A DNA stretch of 64,000 nucleotides from Rhizobium sp. WYCCWR10014 (GCF_001657485.1 NZ_LXFU01000025.1:186001-250000); one strand, 5' to 3'. Shown: positions 52,800 to 62,656, counted from the first letter of the stretch. A program made the numbers and translations. The notes: a model not told the origin generated them from the letters alone.

Positions 52800-52820
52800 C
52801 AACGTGGAAAAGGAGAGAGC

Positions 52821-53474
52821 ATGTCGGAACAGCCGGCCGCAACGCGCAGGCGCCAGCAGGAGTCTACCGGCCAGCTGCGCCGCATTCCCAGCCAGCAGCG
52901 CGGCCGCGAGCGCTTCGAAAAGATCCTCACTGTGGCCGCCGAGCTGATCGAAAGCCATGGCAGCGACGGCTTGAAGATGAGCGAGATCGTCGAAAAGGCC
53001 GGTCTCTCCTTCGGGGCCCTCTACCAGTATTTCCCCGACAAGACCTCGATCATTCGGACATTGGCCGAGCGCTTCAACGAAGAGGGCAGGCGGTGTGTCG
53101 AAGAGGAACTGGCGAAGGTGAACGACGCTGCGGCCCTGCAGGGCGCGCTCGCCACGATCGTCGACGAATATTACGCCTTCTTCCGCCGCGAGCCCGTCAT
53201 GCGCGATATCTGGCATGCGACCCATACCGACAAGCTGCTGCAGCAGGTGGATGCCGAGGACATGGAATTTCATGCCCAGGCATTTCTCGCCGTGCTGGTC
53301 CGCCTGTGGCCGGATCGCGACCGCAGGGAGCTGCTGGCGATCGCCCGGCTGACGATGCAACTGCTTGCCGCCGGCGTGCGTTATGCCGTTTCGCTGGATG
53401 CGGAGGAGGGCGCCCAGACAGTCGCTTTGTTCAAGAAGATGCAGATCGTTGATATCGGCCGTCTGCTGCAATAG
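52821..53474 (+). CDS. TetR family transcriptional regulator
   Basis: A 217-residue regulator. Basic N-terminus, then helix-turn-helix at about 30-75: RFEKILTVAAELIESHGSDG, LKMSEIVEKAGLSFGALYQY, FPDKTSIIRTLAERF. Its C-terminal domain is of the type that binds small hydrophobic ligands. Divergent from the NmrA-like/DUF1772 pair with dyads between, so it probably represses those genes and itself. GGAGAGAGC precedes the ATG. Confidence 0.9.
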   Translation: MSEQPAATRRRQQESTGQLRRIPSQQRGRERFEKILTVAAELIESHGSDGLKMSEIVEKAGLSFGALYQYFPDKTSIIRTLAERFNEEGRRCVEEELAKVNDAAALQGALATIVDEYYAFFRREPVMRDIWHATHTDKLLQQVDAEDMEFHAQAFLAVLVRLWPDRDRRELLAIARLTMQLLAAGVRYAVSLDAEEGAQTVALFKKMQIVDIGRLLQ

Positions 53475-53546
53475 CCCCGCCTTTCGTCTGGAAACGTCGG
53501 GCTCTTGCTGCTATTCCCGCAAGGATCCAAGCCGAAGGAGAGCCGC

Positions 53547-54236
53547 ATGATCCAGACCACATTTCCCGACCGCGCCGTGATGGCCGAATTGCTGGCCAAG
53601 ATGCTCTGGGAGATCAAGGCGGTGCATTTCAATGCCGCCCAGCCCTACAAACTCTCCTCCGGCATGGCGAGCCCGGTCTATATCGATTGCCGCAAGCTGC
53701 TCTCCTTCCCGCGCATCCGCTCGACGGTGATGGATTTCGCCGCCAGCACCCTCTTGCGCGATGCCGGTTTCGAGCAGTTCGATTGCATCGCCGGTGGCGA
53801 GACCGCCGGCATTCCCTTCGCCGCTCTGCTTGCCGATCGTCTCGGCCTGCCGATGATCTATGTCCGCAAACAGCCGAAGGGCCATGGCCGCAACGCCCAG
53901 ATCGAAGGCAACATGCCGGAAGGGTCGAGGGTGCTCGTCATCGAAGACCTGACGACGGCCGGCGGCAGCATGTTCAAGTTCATCGATGCCGTCCGTGCCG
54001 CCGGCGGCGTCGTCGATCATGGCATCGCGCTGTTCTTCTACGGCATATTCGGTGAACAGCGCTTTGCCGATGGAAAGGTCAGGTTGCATCACATCGCCAC
54101 CTGGCGGAATGTTCTCGCCGTCGCCAAAGAGCAGAAGCTCTTCGACGACAAGACGCTGTCGGAAGTCGAGGCCTTCCTCGATGCGCCGCTGGCCTGGTCG
54201 GGCAGGAATGGTGGCGTAAGTGAGCTTTCGCTCTAG
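53547..54236 (+). CDS. pyrE: Orotate phosphoribosyltransferase
   Basis: A 229-residue enzyme that makes orotidine 5'-monophosphate from orotate and PRPP. The PRPP loop [20 protein letters not shown] sits near residue 130, with [20 protein letters not shown] as the catalytic loop and [14 protein letters not shown] at the start. AAGGAGAGCC precedes the ATG at 53547. It and pyrC form two of the pyrimidine steps in this window; frk follows 62 bp later. Confidence 0.95.
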   Translation: MIQTTFPDRAVMAELLAKMLWEIKAVHFNAAQPYKLSSGMASPVYIDCRKLLSFPRIRSTVMDFAASTLLRDAGFEQFDCIAGGETAGIPFAALLADRLGLPMIYVRKQPKGHGRNAQIEGNMPEGSRVLVIEDLTTAGGSMFKFIDAVRAAGGVVDHGIALFFYGIFGEQRFADGKVRLHHIATWRNVLAVAKEQKLFDDKTLSEVEAFLDAPLAWSGRNGGVSELSL

Positions 54237-54298
54237 CCTGTTGACAAAAGCCCACTTAATCGGTTGATGAACGTATAAATGCTGTTGGGAGGAATTCG

Positions 54299-55225
54299 AT
54301 GATTTTGTGCTGCGGCGAAGCCTTGATCGACATGCTGCCGAGGGACACGACGCTGGGCGAAAAGGGCTTTGCTCCCTATGCCGGCGGCGCCATCTTCAAC
54401 ACCGCCATCGCGCTCGGCCGCCTCGGCATTCCCACGGCCTTCTTCACCGGCATCGCCGATGACATGATGGGCGAAATCCTGCTCGAGACGCTGAAGGCGA
54501 GCAATGTCGATTACAGCCCATGCGCCATCACGCCGCGTCCCTCGACCATCGCCTTCGTCAAGCTGGTGAACGGCCAGGCGACCTATGCCTTCTACGACGA
54601 AGGCACGGCCGGCCGGATGATCACCACGGCCGACCTGCCTGTTCTCGGCGACGATTGCGAAGCCTTGCACTTCGGCGCAATCAGCCTGATCCCCAGCCCC
54701 TGCGGCGAAACCTATGAGGCCCTGCTCGACCGCGAAGCCGCAAGCCGCGTCATCTCGCTCGATCCGAACATTCGTCCCGGTTTCATCAAGGACAAGCCGT
54801 CGCATATGGCCCGTATCAAGCGCATGGCCGCAAAAGCCGACATCGTCAAATTCTCCGACGAGGATCTCGAATGGTTCGGCCTGCAGGGCGACCATGATGC
54901 GCTCGCCGCCCATTGGCTGAACCACGGCGCCAAGCTCGTCGTCATCACCAAGGGCGCGGAGGGTGCTTCCGGTTATACCAAGGATCGCAAAGTCACGGTG
55001 CCGAGTGAGCGCGTCACCGTCGTCGACACGGTCGGCGCCGGCGATACCTTCGATGCCGGCATCCTGGCGTCGCTGAAGATGGATAATCTGCTGACCAAAC
55101 GCCAAGTCGCCTCGCTCGATGAAAAGGCGCTGCGCAACGCCCTGGCGCTGGGTGCGAAGGCGGCGGCCGTCACCGTCTCCCGCGCGGGCGCCAATCCACC
55201 CTGGGCGCGCGAGATCGGGCTTTAA
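54299..55225 (+). CDS. frk: Fructokinase (PfkB family)
   Basis: A 308-residue sugar kinase. The opening ILCCGEALIDMLPRDTTLGE and the PfkB signature VVDTVGAGDTFDAGILASLK (near 243) with catalytic Asp are present. Close resemblance to rhizobial frk, fructokinase, suggests fructose to fructose 6-phosphate. It would act on fructose imported by FrcBCA, while Pgi (58.9 kb) converts the product. GGGAGGAATTCG precedes the ATG. Confidence 0.88.
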   Translation: MILCCGEALIDMLPRDTTLGEKGFAPYAGGAIFNTAIALGRLGIPTAFFTGIADDMMGEILLETLKASNVDYSPCAITPRPSTIAFVKLVNGQATYAFYDEGTAGRMITTADLPVLGDDCEALHFGAISLIPSPCGETYEALLDREAASRVISLDPNIRPGFIKDKPSHMARIKRMAAKADIVKFSDEDLEWFGLQGDHDALAAHWLNHGAKLVVITKGAEGASGYTKDRKVTVPSERVTVVDTVGAGDTFDAGILASLKMDNLLTKRQVASLDEKALRNALALGAKAAAVTVSRAGANPPWAREIGL

Positions 55226-55243
55226 AGCTCGATCAAGCCTCCG

Positions 55244-55384
55244 CCCCTCATCCGCCTGCCGGCACCTTCTCCCCGTAAACACGGGGCGAAGGGGATCTGC
55301 CGCGCTCTCTCCGTTCCCCTTGACGTCCCGCATGGCACGTCCCCTCTCCCCGTTCTTCACGGGGAGAGGGTTAGGGTGAGGGGC
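55244..55384 (-). repeat. RIME-like intergenic mosaic repeat, copy 3
   Basis: Begins CCCCTCATCCGCCTGCCGGC and ends GGGTTAGGGTGAGGGG, the reverse orientation of copies 1, 2 and 5. It includes hairpins CCCCGTAAACACGGGG and CCCCGTTCTTCACGGGG. It lies between convergent frk and arsR-type genes. Confidence 0.85.
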
Positions 55385-55397
55385 AAATCTCGAACGC

Positions 55398-55805
55398 TTA
55401 TTTCGCGGGCTTCGCCGGCACCAATCTGCCCCGGGTGCGCGCCTGGCTTTCCTTCTTGATCGGCCGACCGACCGGGCAGACCTCCTGCACGAAGCCGTTG
55501 AGCGTATTGACGAGATTGTTCTCGATCAGGGAGTAGTGGACGAACTGGCCCTGTTTCTCTCGTCTGATCAGCCCCGCAGCTTCGAGGATGGAAAGATGCT
55601 GCGAAACGGCTGGCTTGGACATGCTGAAGCGGTCCGCGATCTCGCCAGCGGTCAGACCCGATGCCGAGAGATAGGCGAGGATCTTCCGGCGCGGCGCACT
55701 GGAAAGCGCGTGAAATACCCGCTGGGCGGCGCTGACGGAACGGCCTTCCACGGCGTCATCGAAAGTCTCTTCGTCCAAGTCCGGTCTCCGTGCCAGCGGC
55801 ATCAT
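55398..55805 (-). CDS. ArsR family transcriptional regulator
   Basis: A 135-residue winged-helix repressor: RVFHALSSAPRRKILAYLSA, then GLTAGEIADRFSMSKPAVSQ, HLSILEAAGLIRREKQGQFV and HYSLIENNLVNTL. The metal-binding Cys motif of ArsR sensors is not seen, so it may sense something other than metal. The tail is Lys/Arg-rich. Divergent from the desaturase gene with the palindrome at 55820-55855 between them. Two adjacent ATG codons open it. Confidence 0.88.
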   Translation of the reverse strand: MMPLARRPDLDEETFDDAVEGRSVSAAQRVFHALSSAPRRKILAYLSASGLTAGEIADRFSMSKPAVSQHLSILEAAGLIRREKQGQFVHYSLIENNLVNTLNGFVQEVCPVGRPIKKESQARTRGRLVPAKPAK

Positions 55806-55819
55806 CGCATCGATCCGTT

Positions 55820-55855
55820 AATCAATTAAGGAATTAATGCATTGCTTAATTGATT
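55820..55855. promoter_or_regulatory. 11-bp perfect inverted repeat, probable ArsR operator
   Basis: AATCAATTAAG (55820-55830) and CTTAATTGATT (55845-55855) are exact reverse complements with 14 bp between. The region (55815-55905) is very AT-rich and separates the divergent arsR and desaturase genes. Confidence 0.7.
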
Positions 55856-55947
55856 CCGTTCATGCAAAGTAATTAGGTAATTTCTTAAATAATGAATTGG
55901 TAGGCGATGTTCAAGTAGAGAATGCGCCCGATGGGAAGGAGTTTGTC

Positions 55948-56910
55948 ATGAGCAGTATTTCCACTGGACGAATGATCGACAACGGGAGCGATCCGGTGAA
56001 GGGCAGAGTGGTCTGGATGCCCGCAAAGTCGATCTGGATCACCGCGATGACCTTGATTGCCATCATTGGTGGCCCACTGACCTTCACCTGGAGCGCCTTT
56101 GCCGTCTTTATCCTCTTGACCGCCATCACGATCTGCCTTGGTCATTCGGTCGGCATGCACCGGCTGCTGATCCATCGCTCATTCAGCACTCATATCTGGA
56201 TCGAGCACTTTCTCGTCTATCTCGGTACGCTGGTCGGCATGGCCGGCCCCTTCGGCATGATCTACGCGCACGACATTCGCGACTGGGCGCAACGGCAGCG
56301 AGACTGCCATGACCTCTACGCCCATCGGCGGTCTTTCTTCATCGATGCCTTCTGGCAGATGCATTGCATCGTGGCGCTGGACCATCCGCCGCGTTTCGTC
56401 CTCGACGAGCGCGAGCGGCGCGACCGCTTCTATCGCTTCCTGGAGGCGACATGGATGGCGCAGCAGATCCCCTTGGGACTCGCGCTCTTTGCGCTCGGCG
56501 GACTGCCATGGGTGGTTTGGGGTATTGTCGTGCGGATATCCGTGTCGCTGACCGGACACTGGCTGGTCGGTCATTTCGCGCATCGAGCCGGCCATCAGGG
56601 CTGGAGTGTCGATGGTGTCGCGGTGCAGGGCTATAACCTGCCGCGTTTCGGGCTGGTGACCTTTGGCGAGAGCTTCCATGGCAACCATCACGCCTTTCCG
56701 GATTCGGCGCGGCTCGGCATCGAGCCGGGGCAACTGGATCTCGGTTGGTATTTCATCCGGCTGCTGGCAAGGCTCGGTCTGGCTTCGGCGATCAAGCTCC
56801 CACACATGATCGTGCCAAGGCGGGGATTGAGACGCATCGACGCAATTGTAACGGCGGGCGACAGTCATCCGCCACATCACGCAGCAGGTCGCGCGGAATC
56901 TCGCCCGTAA
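55948..56910 (+). CDS. Acyl-lipid/acyl-CoA fatty acid desaturase-like protein
   Basis: A 320-residue membrane desaturase with several helices (IWITAMTLIAIIGGPLTFTW, FAVFILLTAITICLG). The first His box is MHRLLIHRSF (HxxxxH), and the last is SFHGNHHAF. The middle box is unusual: instead of HRxHH it reads AHDIRDWAQRQRDCHDLYAH. This subgroup occurs in rhizobia; membrane fluidity control is the likely role. GGAAGGAG precedes the ATG at 55948. Divergent from an ArsR regulator that may control it. Confidence 0.8.
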   Translation: MSSISTGRMIDNGSDPVKGRVVWMPAKSIWITAMTLIAIIGGPLTFTWSAFAVFILLTAITICLGHSVGMHRLLIHRSFSTHIWIEHFLVYLGTLVGMAGPFGMIYAHDIRDWAQRQRDCHDLYAHRRSFFIDAFWQMHCIVALDHPPRFVLDERERRDRFYRFLEATWMAQQIPLGLALFALGGLPWVVWGIVVRISVSLTGHWLVGHFAHRAGHQGWSVDGVAVQGYNLPRFGLVTFGESFHGNHHAFPDSARLGIEPGQLDLGWYFIRLLARLGLASAIKLPHMIVPRRGLRRIDAIVTAGDSHPPHHAAGRAESRP

Positions 56911-56990
56911 GTGCCTCCTCCTTGCCGCAACGTCTCGATTCCCTCTACTCTCCAGAGGCCAGGACGGGTCGACGCCGATCGATCAGGAGC

Positions 56991-58397
56991 CTATCCGGGG
57001 TCACGCTCCGGGCGAAGCTCGGGAGCAAGCACCAGATCCCCCAAGAAGTTTTGGCACCAAAGTGAGACGTCGTGGGTTAGCAGATGCTCCATCATCATGC
57101 TCCAGCGGTCGCGGCGCTCCTCCAGCGACATGGCAAGGCCCTTGGCGATGGCATTGGCAGTGCCTTCGACATCGTAAGGATTGACCAGCAGCGCACCCTT
57201 CAACTCTCGAGCCGCGCCGGCGAAGCGCGATAGCACCAATACGCCCGGGCGATCGGGATCCTGAGCGGCGACATATTCCTTGGCGACGAGGTTCATGCCG
57301 TCGCGCAGCGGCGTGACCAGCCCGATCGTCGCCAGCCGGTAGAGGCCGGCAAGCACGTTGCGGCTGATCGATCGGTTGACATAGCGGATCGGCACCCAGT
57401 CGACCGTTCCGATGGCGCCGTTCACGCGGCCGGCCTGTTCGGCGACCATCTTCTGCATATGCTCGTATTCGGGAACTTCCGATCGCGATTTTGGCGTGAC
57501 CTGCAGATAAGTGACCTTGTTCTGGTAGGCAGGATTGCTGGTGAGGAAGGTTTCGAACGCTTCCAGTCGTTGAATGATGCCCTTCGAATAATCGAGGCGG
57601 TCGACCCCGATGATCATGTCCCGGCCTTCAACGCTGCGCCGGGTCTTCTGTACCATGATGTGGTTTGCGGCTCTCTCGGCGAACTCGGCGAAACCAGCAG
57701 TTTCGATCCCGATCGGATAGGCGCCGGCCTTGAAAATCCGCCCATGGGAATCGAACAATCCATGTCCGAGATCGTCGCCAATTCCCTCCCTTCTGAGATA
57801 CCCGGCAAAGTTCTGGAGGTCGTAGTCGGTCTGGAAGCCGACGAGATCGTAATGCGAGAGCCCGCGCATGATTTCCTCATGGACGGGCATCGTGACGAGA
57901 ATGTCGGCCGGCGGCCAGGGAATGTGCAGGAAGAAGCCGATCCGGTTTTTCAACCCCATTTGGCGCAGTTCGGCCGCCAGCGGAATGAGGTGGTAATCAT
58001 GAACCCAGATGATGTCGTCCGGCTCGATCATCGGCGCCAACCTGTGAGCGAAGAAGCGGTTGACGCGGAAATAGCCGGCCATTTCCTTCCGGCCATATTC
58101 GGCGAGGTCCAGTCGATAATGGCAGATGGGCCAGAGAACGCGGTTTGCGAAGCCGCGATAATACTCCTCGACGTCGGTGTCGGTGAGATCGGTCAGCGCA
58201 TAGGTGATGTTGCCCTTCTGCAGTTGCGACAGAGGGCCAGGTTCCCTGTCCCCGCTCGATTCTCCCGACCATCCCATCCAGATGCCGCCCCGCTCCTGCA
58301 GGGCTGCCTGCAGCGCGACGGCCAGGCCGCCGGCAGCGGCGCTCCCATCTTTGGCCGGCATGGGAACACGATTGGAAACGACGATAAGACGGCTCAT
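56991..58397 (-). CDS. otsA: Trehalose-6-phosphate synthase
   Basis: A 468-residue GT20 glycosyltransferase that joins UDP-glucose and glucose 6-phosphate. Conserved features include SNRVPMPAKDGSAAAGGLAV at the start, VHDYHLIPLAAELRQMG and HIPWPPADIL, IGVDRLDYSKGIIQRLEAF and TPLRDGMNLVAKEYVAAQ. Gene is at a distance from otsB, which is not in this window. Trehalose is an osmoprotectant in rhizobia. AAAGGAAGC precedes the ATG. Confidence 0.94.
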   Translation of the reverse strand: MSRLIVVSNRVPMPAKDGSAAAGGLAVALQAALQERGGIWMGWSGESSGDREPGPLSQLQKGNITYALTDLTDTDVEEYYRGFANRVLWPICHYRLDLAEYGRKEMAGYFRVNRFFAHRLAPMIEPDDIIWVHDYHLIPLAAELRQMGLKNRIGFFLHIPWPPADILVTMPVHEEIMRGLSHYDLVGFQTDYDLQNFAGYLRREGIGDDLGHGLFDSHGRIFKAGAYPIGIETAGFAEFAERAANHIMVQKTRRSVEGRDMIIGVDRLDYSKGIIQRLEAFETFLTSNPAYQNKVTYLQVTPKSRSEVPEYEHMQKMVAEQAGRVNGAIGTVDWVPIRYVNRSISRNVLAGLYRLATIGLVTPLRDGMNLVAKEYVAAQDPDRPGVLVLSRFAGAARELKGALLVNPYDVEGTANAIAKGLAMSLEERRDRWSMMMEHLLTHDVSLWCQNFLGDLVLAPELRPERDPG

Positions 58398-58791
58398 GAG
58401 CTTCCTTTAGTGAAGATGGGAGATGAAACGCTGTGCGACGAGCGTCTTGAGGCATCTCCTGAACTTGGCAGGGACCATGCAGTGAAGGCGCCGACGTCAA
58501 CAGAGCCGACCCGAACGCGAGCGGCCCGGTGCAGATGCCAACAAGAACAACGAACGGAGCATTTTCCGCACAGATTTTGCTTGAATCTAGGGCGATTCCC
58601 GCGGATTGAAAGAATTCATTCTACAATTTTTGATTAGAAGAACGTTCAATCCGGTTTCGCATGACGAAGCCCATCGTGCGGATGCACCGAGCCGGCTGAT
58701 ATCAGTTCATCATTTGCGGCGGCAATGTCGATGTTGGCGCCAATCCGCCCCAGCGCGTGAGATTGGTTTGTAAGGTTAGAGCCAGCGTCAG
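58398..58791. other. Gene-free stretch upstream of otsA
   Basis: About 390 bp without a supported frame. AT-rich bases at 58600-58640 (CATTCTACAATTTTTGATTA) may hold the otsA promoter. No EcfG-type GGAAC/CGTT pair was found here although trehalose genes are often stress regulated. Confidence 0.4.
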
Positions 58792-58930
58792 CCCTCATCC
58801 GCCTGCCGGAACCTTCTCCCCGTTCTGACGGGGAGAAGGGAATATGCCGCGACCTCTCCGTTCCTCACTCGCCTCTCGCAGGGCACGTTCCCTCTCCCCG
58901 TCAGAACGGAGAGAGGGTTAGGGTGAGGGG
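58792..58930 (-). repeat. RIME-like intergenic mosaic repeat, copy 4
   Basis: Begins CCCTCATCCGCCTGCCGGAA and ends GGGTTAGGGTGAGGGG, with hairpins CCCCGTTCTGACGGGG and CTCTCCCCGTCAGAACGGAG. Same orientation as copy 3. It lies just past the pgi stop codon. Confidence 0.85.
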
Positions 58931-58943
58931 CAATCTCGATCGC

Positions 58944-60569
58944 TTACTTCGCCAACTTCGCCAGTGCCGCAACCAGGCCCTGCGTCGAGGAGTCGTGCGA
59001 TGCCGCACTTTCCTTGCCTTCGACGACCGGCAGCAGGCCCGTCGCCAGTTCCTTGCCGAGCTCGACGCCCCACTGGTCGAAGGAATTGATGCGGAAGAGC
59101 ACGCCTTCGACGAAGACGCGGTGTTCGTAAAGCGCGATCAGCCGGCCGAGCGCATAAGGGGTCAATTTGTCGTAGACGAAGGTGATCGACGGACGGTTGC
59201 CGGTAAAGACGCGGTGCGGCGCGATGAAATCGGCCTTTTTGTCGTCCATGCCCTTGTCGGTCAGCTGCTTCTTGGCTTCTGCGAAACTGCGTCCCCTCAT
59301 CAGCGCTTCCGACTGGGCGAGAACGTTGGAGATCAGCAGCTGGTGCTGGTGGCGCAGTTCCGGCTCGAAGGCGTTGGCTGCGATCATGAACTCGGCCGGG
59401 ATGATGCTCGTGCCCTGATGGATCAGCTGGTAGAAGGCATGCTGGCCGTTGGTACCGGGCTCGCCCCAGACGACCGGGCCGGAATTGCCTTCGACCGGCG
59501 TGCCGTCGATGGTGACGCCCTTGCCGTTCGATTCCATGTCGAGCTGCTGCAGATAGGCCGGGAACCGCGACAGGCGCTGGTCGTAGGGCAGGATGGCGCG
59601 GGTGGGGTAGCCCAGCACATTGCGATGGTAGAATCCGATCAGGCCGAGCAGCATCGGCAGGTTCTCGGTAATCGGTGCCTTACGGAAATGATTGTCGACG
59701 GCATGAGCACCGTCGAGGAACTTGGCGAAATTCTCCGGCCCGACGGCGATCATCAGCGGTAGGCCGATCGCCGACCAGATCGAGTAACGGCCGCCGACCC
59801 AGTCCCAGAAGCCGAAGACGCGGGCGCTGTCGATGCCGAAAGCGGCGACCTTGTCGAGCGCCGTCGAGACGGCGGCGAAGTGGTGCTGCACGGCGGCTTC
59901 GCCGAGCGCCTTGGCGATGAAATTGCGCGCCGTCTGCGCATTGGTCATCGTCTCGACGGTGGTGAAGGTCTTCGAGGCGACGATGAACAGCGTCGTTTCC
60001 GGCTGCACCAGCTTCAGGATATCGGCGATATGGGCGCCGTCGATATTGGAGACGAAATGGGCGCGCGGGCCGTCATGGAATGGGGCAAGCGCCAGCGTTG
60101 CCATCACCGGGCCGAGATCCGAGCCGCCGATACCGATATTGATGACATCGGTGATCGCCTTGCCGGTGGCGCCCTTCAGCGTGCCGGAGCGGACGTCGTC
60201 GGCAAACTTGCCCATGGCGGCAAGCACGGAATTGACGTCGGGCATGACGTCCTTGCCGTCGACCAGAACCGGCGTGTTGGAACGGTTGCGCAGCGCGGTG
60301 TGCAGAACGGCGCGGTCCTCGGTGAAGTTGATCGCCTTGCCGGAGAACATTTCCTCGCGCTTCGTCTCGACGCCGCCTTCTTCGGCGAGCTTCACCAGGA
60401 GCTTGAGGATGTCGTCATTCACCGCAGTCTTGGAAAAATCCATCAGCAGGTCGTCAAGCGCGACGGAAAAGCGCGAAAAGCGCTGCGAATCGGCGGCGAA
60501 GGCGGCACGGATATCGGTTGCCTTGGTGGCATCAGCGGTGCTTTTCAGCTGTTCGACGATGGCGTTCAT
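58944..60569 (-). CDS. pgi: Glucose-6-phosphate isomerase
   Basis: A 541-residue enzyme that interconverts glucose 6-phosphate and fructose 6-phosphate. Signatures are [34 protein letters not shown] and GHQHQLL-like motif [12 protein letters not shown]; the catalytic Glu is in [17 protein letters not shown] precedes the ATG at 60569. A short tail [15 protein letters not shown] ends the protein. The fructose supply from FrcBCA/Frk feeds it. It lies downstream of fadD in the same direction with a terminator between. Confidence 0.96.
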   Translation of the reverse strand: MNAIVEQLKSTADATKATDIRAAFAADSQRFSRFSVALDDLLMDFSKTAVNDDILKLLVKLAEEGGVETKREEMFSGKAINFTEDRAVLHTALRNRSNTPVLVDGKDVMPDVNSVLAAMGKFADDVRSGTLKGATGKAITDVINIGIGGSDLGPVMATLALAPFHDGPRAHFVSNIDGAHIADILKLVQPETTLFIVASKTFTTVETMTNAQTARNFIAKALGEAAVQHHFAAVSTALDKVAAFGIDSARVFGFWDWVGGRYSIWSAIGLPLMIAVGPENFAKFLDGAHAVDNHFRKAPITENLPMLLGLIGFYHRNVLGYPTRAILPYDQRLSRFPAYLQQLDMESNGKGVTIDGTPVEGNSGPVVWGEPGTNGQHAFYQLIHQGTSIIPAEFMIAANAFEPELRHQHQLLISNVLAQSEALMRGRSFAEAKKQLTDKGMDDKKADFIAPHRVFTGNRPSITFVYDKLTPYALGRLIALYEHRVFVEGVLFRINSFDQWGVELGKELATGLLPVVEGKESAASHDSSTQGLVAALAKLAK

Positions 60570-60651
60570 GGGAGGCTCCTTTGGAGGCGGAAAGGTTGCG
60601 GAAACTATTCGCTTTCTCACCCGCAAATCAAGTTCAGCCACCTGCCGAAAT

Positions 60652-60682
60652 GGAAAAAAGCCACCCGCGGCAAGCGGATGGC
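60652..60682 (-). terminator. Intrinsic terminator of fadD
   Basis: On the minus strand, GCCATCCGC and GCGGGTGGC (60660-60668/60674-60682) pair with one G-U, followed by TTTTTTCC (60652-60659). It lies 24 bp after the fadD stop. Confidence 0.8.
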
Positions 60683-60706
60683 TTTATTTTCATCAGATCG
60701 TCAAAT

Positions 60707-62407
60707 TCAGCCGCGCAGGTCCTTACGCAGGATCTTACCAACAGGCGACTTCGGCAGCTCGGTGCGGAATTCGATGAAGCGCGGCCGTTTGTAGTTGGTG
60801 AGGTTGGCGATGCAATGGGCTTTCACCTCCGCTTCCGTCAGGTTCGGATCCTTCCTGACGACGAAGAGCTTCACTGCCTCGCCCGAATGTCCGTCCGGCA
60901 CGCCGATGGCTGCGGCCTCGAGGATGCCGGCATGCATGGCGGCGACTTCCTCGATCTCGTTCGGATAGACGTTGAAGCCGGAGACGAGGATCATGTCCTT
61001 CTTGCGGTCGACGATCTTGGTATAGCCGCGGTCGTCCATGAAACCCATGTCGCCCGAGCGAAAGTAGCCGTCGTCGGTCATCACCCGCGCCGTTTCCTCA
61101 GGCTTCTGCCAGTAGCCGGCCATCACCTGCGGCCCGCGGATGCAGATCTCGCCGACCTCGCCTGATGGCAGCGAATTGCCCGCCTCGTCGCGGATGTCGA
61201 GTTCGGTGGAGGGAAGCGGCAGCCCGATCGTGCCGGTGAACTCCGCCGAATCAAAGCGGTTGGCGGTGGCAACGGGCGATGTCTCGGAAAGGCCGTAGCC
61301 CTCCGTCACTGACGTGCCTGTCATCTTCAGCCAGCGGTCGGCGACCGGGCGCTGCACAGCCATGCCGCCGCCGAGCGACATGATCAGCGAGGAGAAGTCG
61401 AGCTTGGCGAAATCGGCATTGTTCATCAGCGCATTGAACAGCGTGTTGAGGCCGGGGAAAATATGCACCTTCGACTTTTCGAATTCCTTGACGAGACCGG
61501 GAATGTCACGCGGATTGGCGATCAGGATATTGTGGGCGCCGAGCGACATGCCCATCAGCGAATTCACCGTCAGCGCGAAGATATGGTAGAGCGGCAGGGC
61601 GCAGAGGAAATTCAGCACCTCCGGCTCTTTCTTGCGCTCGAAGGCCGATCGCAGCCAGAGCGACAGCTGCACCTTGTTGGCGAGCAGGTTCTGATGCGTC
61701 AGCACCGCGCCCTTGGCAACGCCCGTCGTGCCGCCGGTATATTGCAGGAAGGCGATGTCGCTGCCTGTCAGCGTGACCGGCTGGAGCTTTTTTCCCGCAC
61801 CTTCGCGGAGCACCTGGCCGAAGCTCTTATGCTGAGGGATCGACCAGGAGGGAACGAGCTTTTTCACCTTGCGCACGACGAAGTTGACGATCAGCCCCTT
61901 CGGCCCCAGCATTTCCCCAAGCGAGGTGACGACGACATGGCGCAGATCGGTCTTGTTGAGGACCTGCTCCACCGTGCGGGCGAAATTCTCCAGCACGAAG
62001 ATCGCCTTGGCGCCGGAATCCTTCAACTGGTGTTCGAGTTCGCGCGGCGTATAGAGCGGGTTGACGTTCACCACCACCAGGCCGGCGCGCAGGATGGCAT
62101 AGGTGGCAATCGGGTTCTGCAGCACGTTCGGCATCATCACGGCGACGCGGTCGCCCTTCTGAAGGCCGGTGCTTTGCAGCCAGGCGGCGAGTTTGCGCGT
62201 CTGGCTCTCCAACTCGCGATAGCGCATCCCTTTTCCCATACTGGAGAAGGCGGTCCGGTCGGCGTAACGGGCGCAGGATTTTTCCAGCAGTTCGGCAAGC
62301 GAGGCATATTCCAGCGGCGGAATCTCTGCCGGAACGATATCGGGATAGGCGGCAAGCCAGGGTTTGTCGGGCTTGGCTCCGTTCGGATGGACGGAAATGC
62401 TGTTCAT
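60707..62407 (-). CDS. fadD: Long-chain fatty acid-CoA ligase
   Basis: A 566-residue AMP-forming ligase that activates fatty acids with CoA. The P-loop is YTGGTTGVAKGAVL (about residue 220), the mid motif is TEGYGLSETSPVA, and the C-terminal motifs are GYFRSGDMGFMDDRGYTKIV, then DRKKDMILVSGFNVYPNEIE. The catalytic Lys is at the end (LPKSPVGKILRKDLRG). The start MNSISVHPNGAK at 62407 gives the family length; the open frame extends to 62605 through a region with no support. It is read with pgi but separated by a terminator. Confidence 0.93.
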   Translation of the reverse strand: MNSISVHPNGAKPDKPWLAAYPDIVPAEIPPLEYASLAELLEKSCARYADRTAFSSMGKGMRYRELESQTRKLAAWLQSTGLQKGDRVAVMMPNVLQNPIATYAILRAGLVVVNVNPLYTPRELEHQLKDSGAKAIFVLENFARTVEQVLNKTDLRHVVVTSLGEMLGPKGLIVNFVVRKVKKLVPSWSIPQHKSFGQVLREGAGKKLQPVTLTGSDIAFLQYTGGTTGVAKGAVLTHQNLLANKVQLSLWLRSAFERKKEPEVLNFLCALPLYHIFALTVNSLMGMSLGAHNILIANPRDIPGLVKEFEKSKVHIFPGLNTLFNALMNNADFAKLDFSSLIMSLGGGMAVQRPVADRWLKMTGTSVTEGYGLSETSPVATANRFDSAEFTGTIGLPLPSTELDIRDEAGNSLPSGEVGEICIRGPQVMAGYWQKPEETARVMTDDGYFRSGDMGFMDDRGYTKIVDRKKDMILVSGFNVYPNEIEEVAAMHAGILEAAAIGVPDGHSGEAVKLFVVRKDPNLTEAEVKAHCIANLTNYKRPRFIEFRTELPKSPVGKILRKDLRG

Positions 62408-62586
62408 CTTTTTCCTCTCTCCCTTGCTGCCACCGCCGGCGCCGAGCCGGCAATCGACTAGAAGGATCCTCCATCTTCCAGTCCGGCAGCTTATGCCATT
62501 GCCTGAACGGTTCAAGCCGAATGAAGCTATACTAACCTTGACGTAAACGTCAACAATCGCTCGCTGCCCGATCGTTGGACGGATGG

Positions 62587-62611
62587 GGAACTTTGAGTCC
62601 GCCATGACGTT
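62587..62611 (+). promoter_or_regulatory. EcfG (general stress) promoter of the PRC-barrel gene
   Basis: GGAAC (62587-62591), exactly 16 bp, then CGTT (62608-62611). This is the consensus recognised by alphaproteobacterial EcfG/RpoE2 sigma factors. It lies 45 bp before the ATG at 62657. Confidence 0.8.
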
Positions 62612-62656
62612 GATCTTGCATACTCACCATGAGGAAACACCCAAAGGAGGTGCACA

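Noticed and set aside
54241..54280. TTGACA and TATAAAT upstream of frk as a promoter
   Set aside because: The two lie about 27 bp apart, too far for a sigma-70 promoter, and no alternative partner hexamer is convincing.
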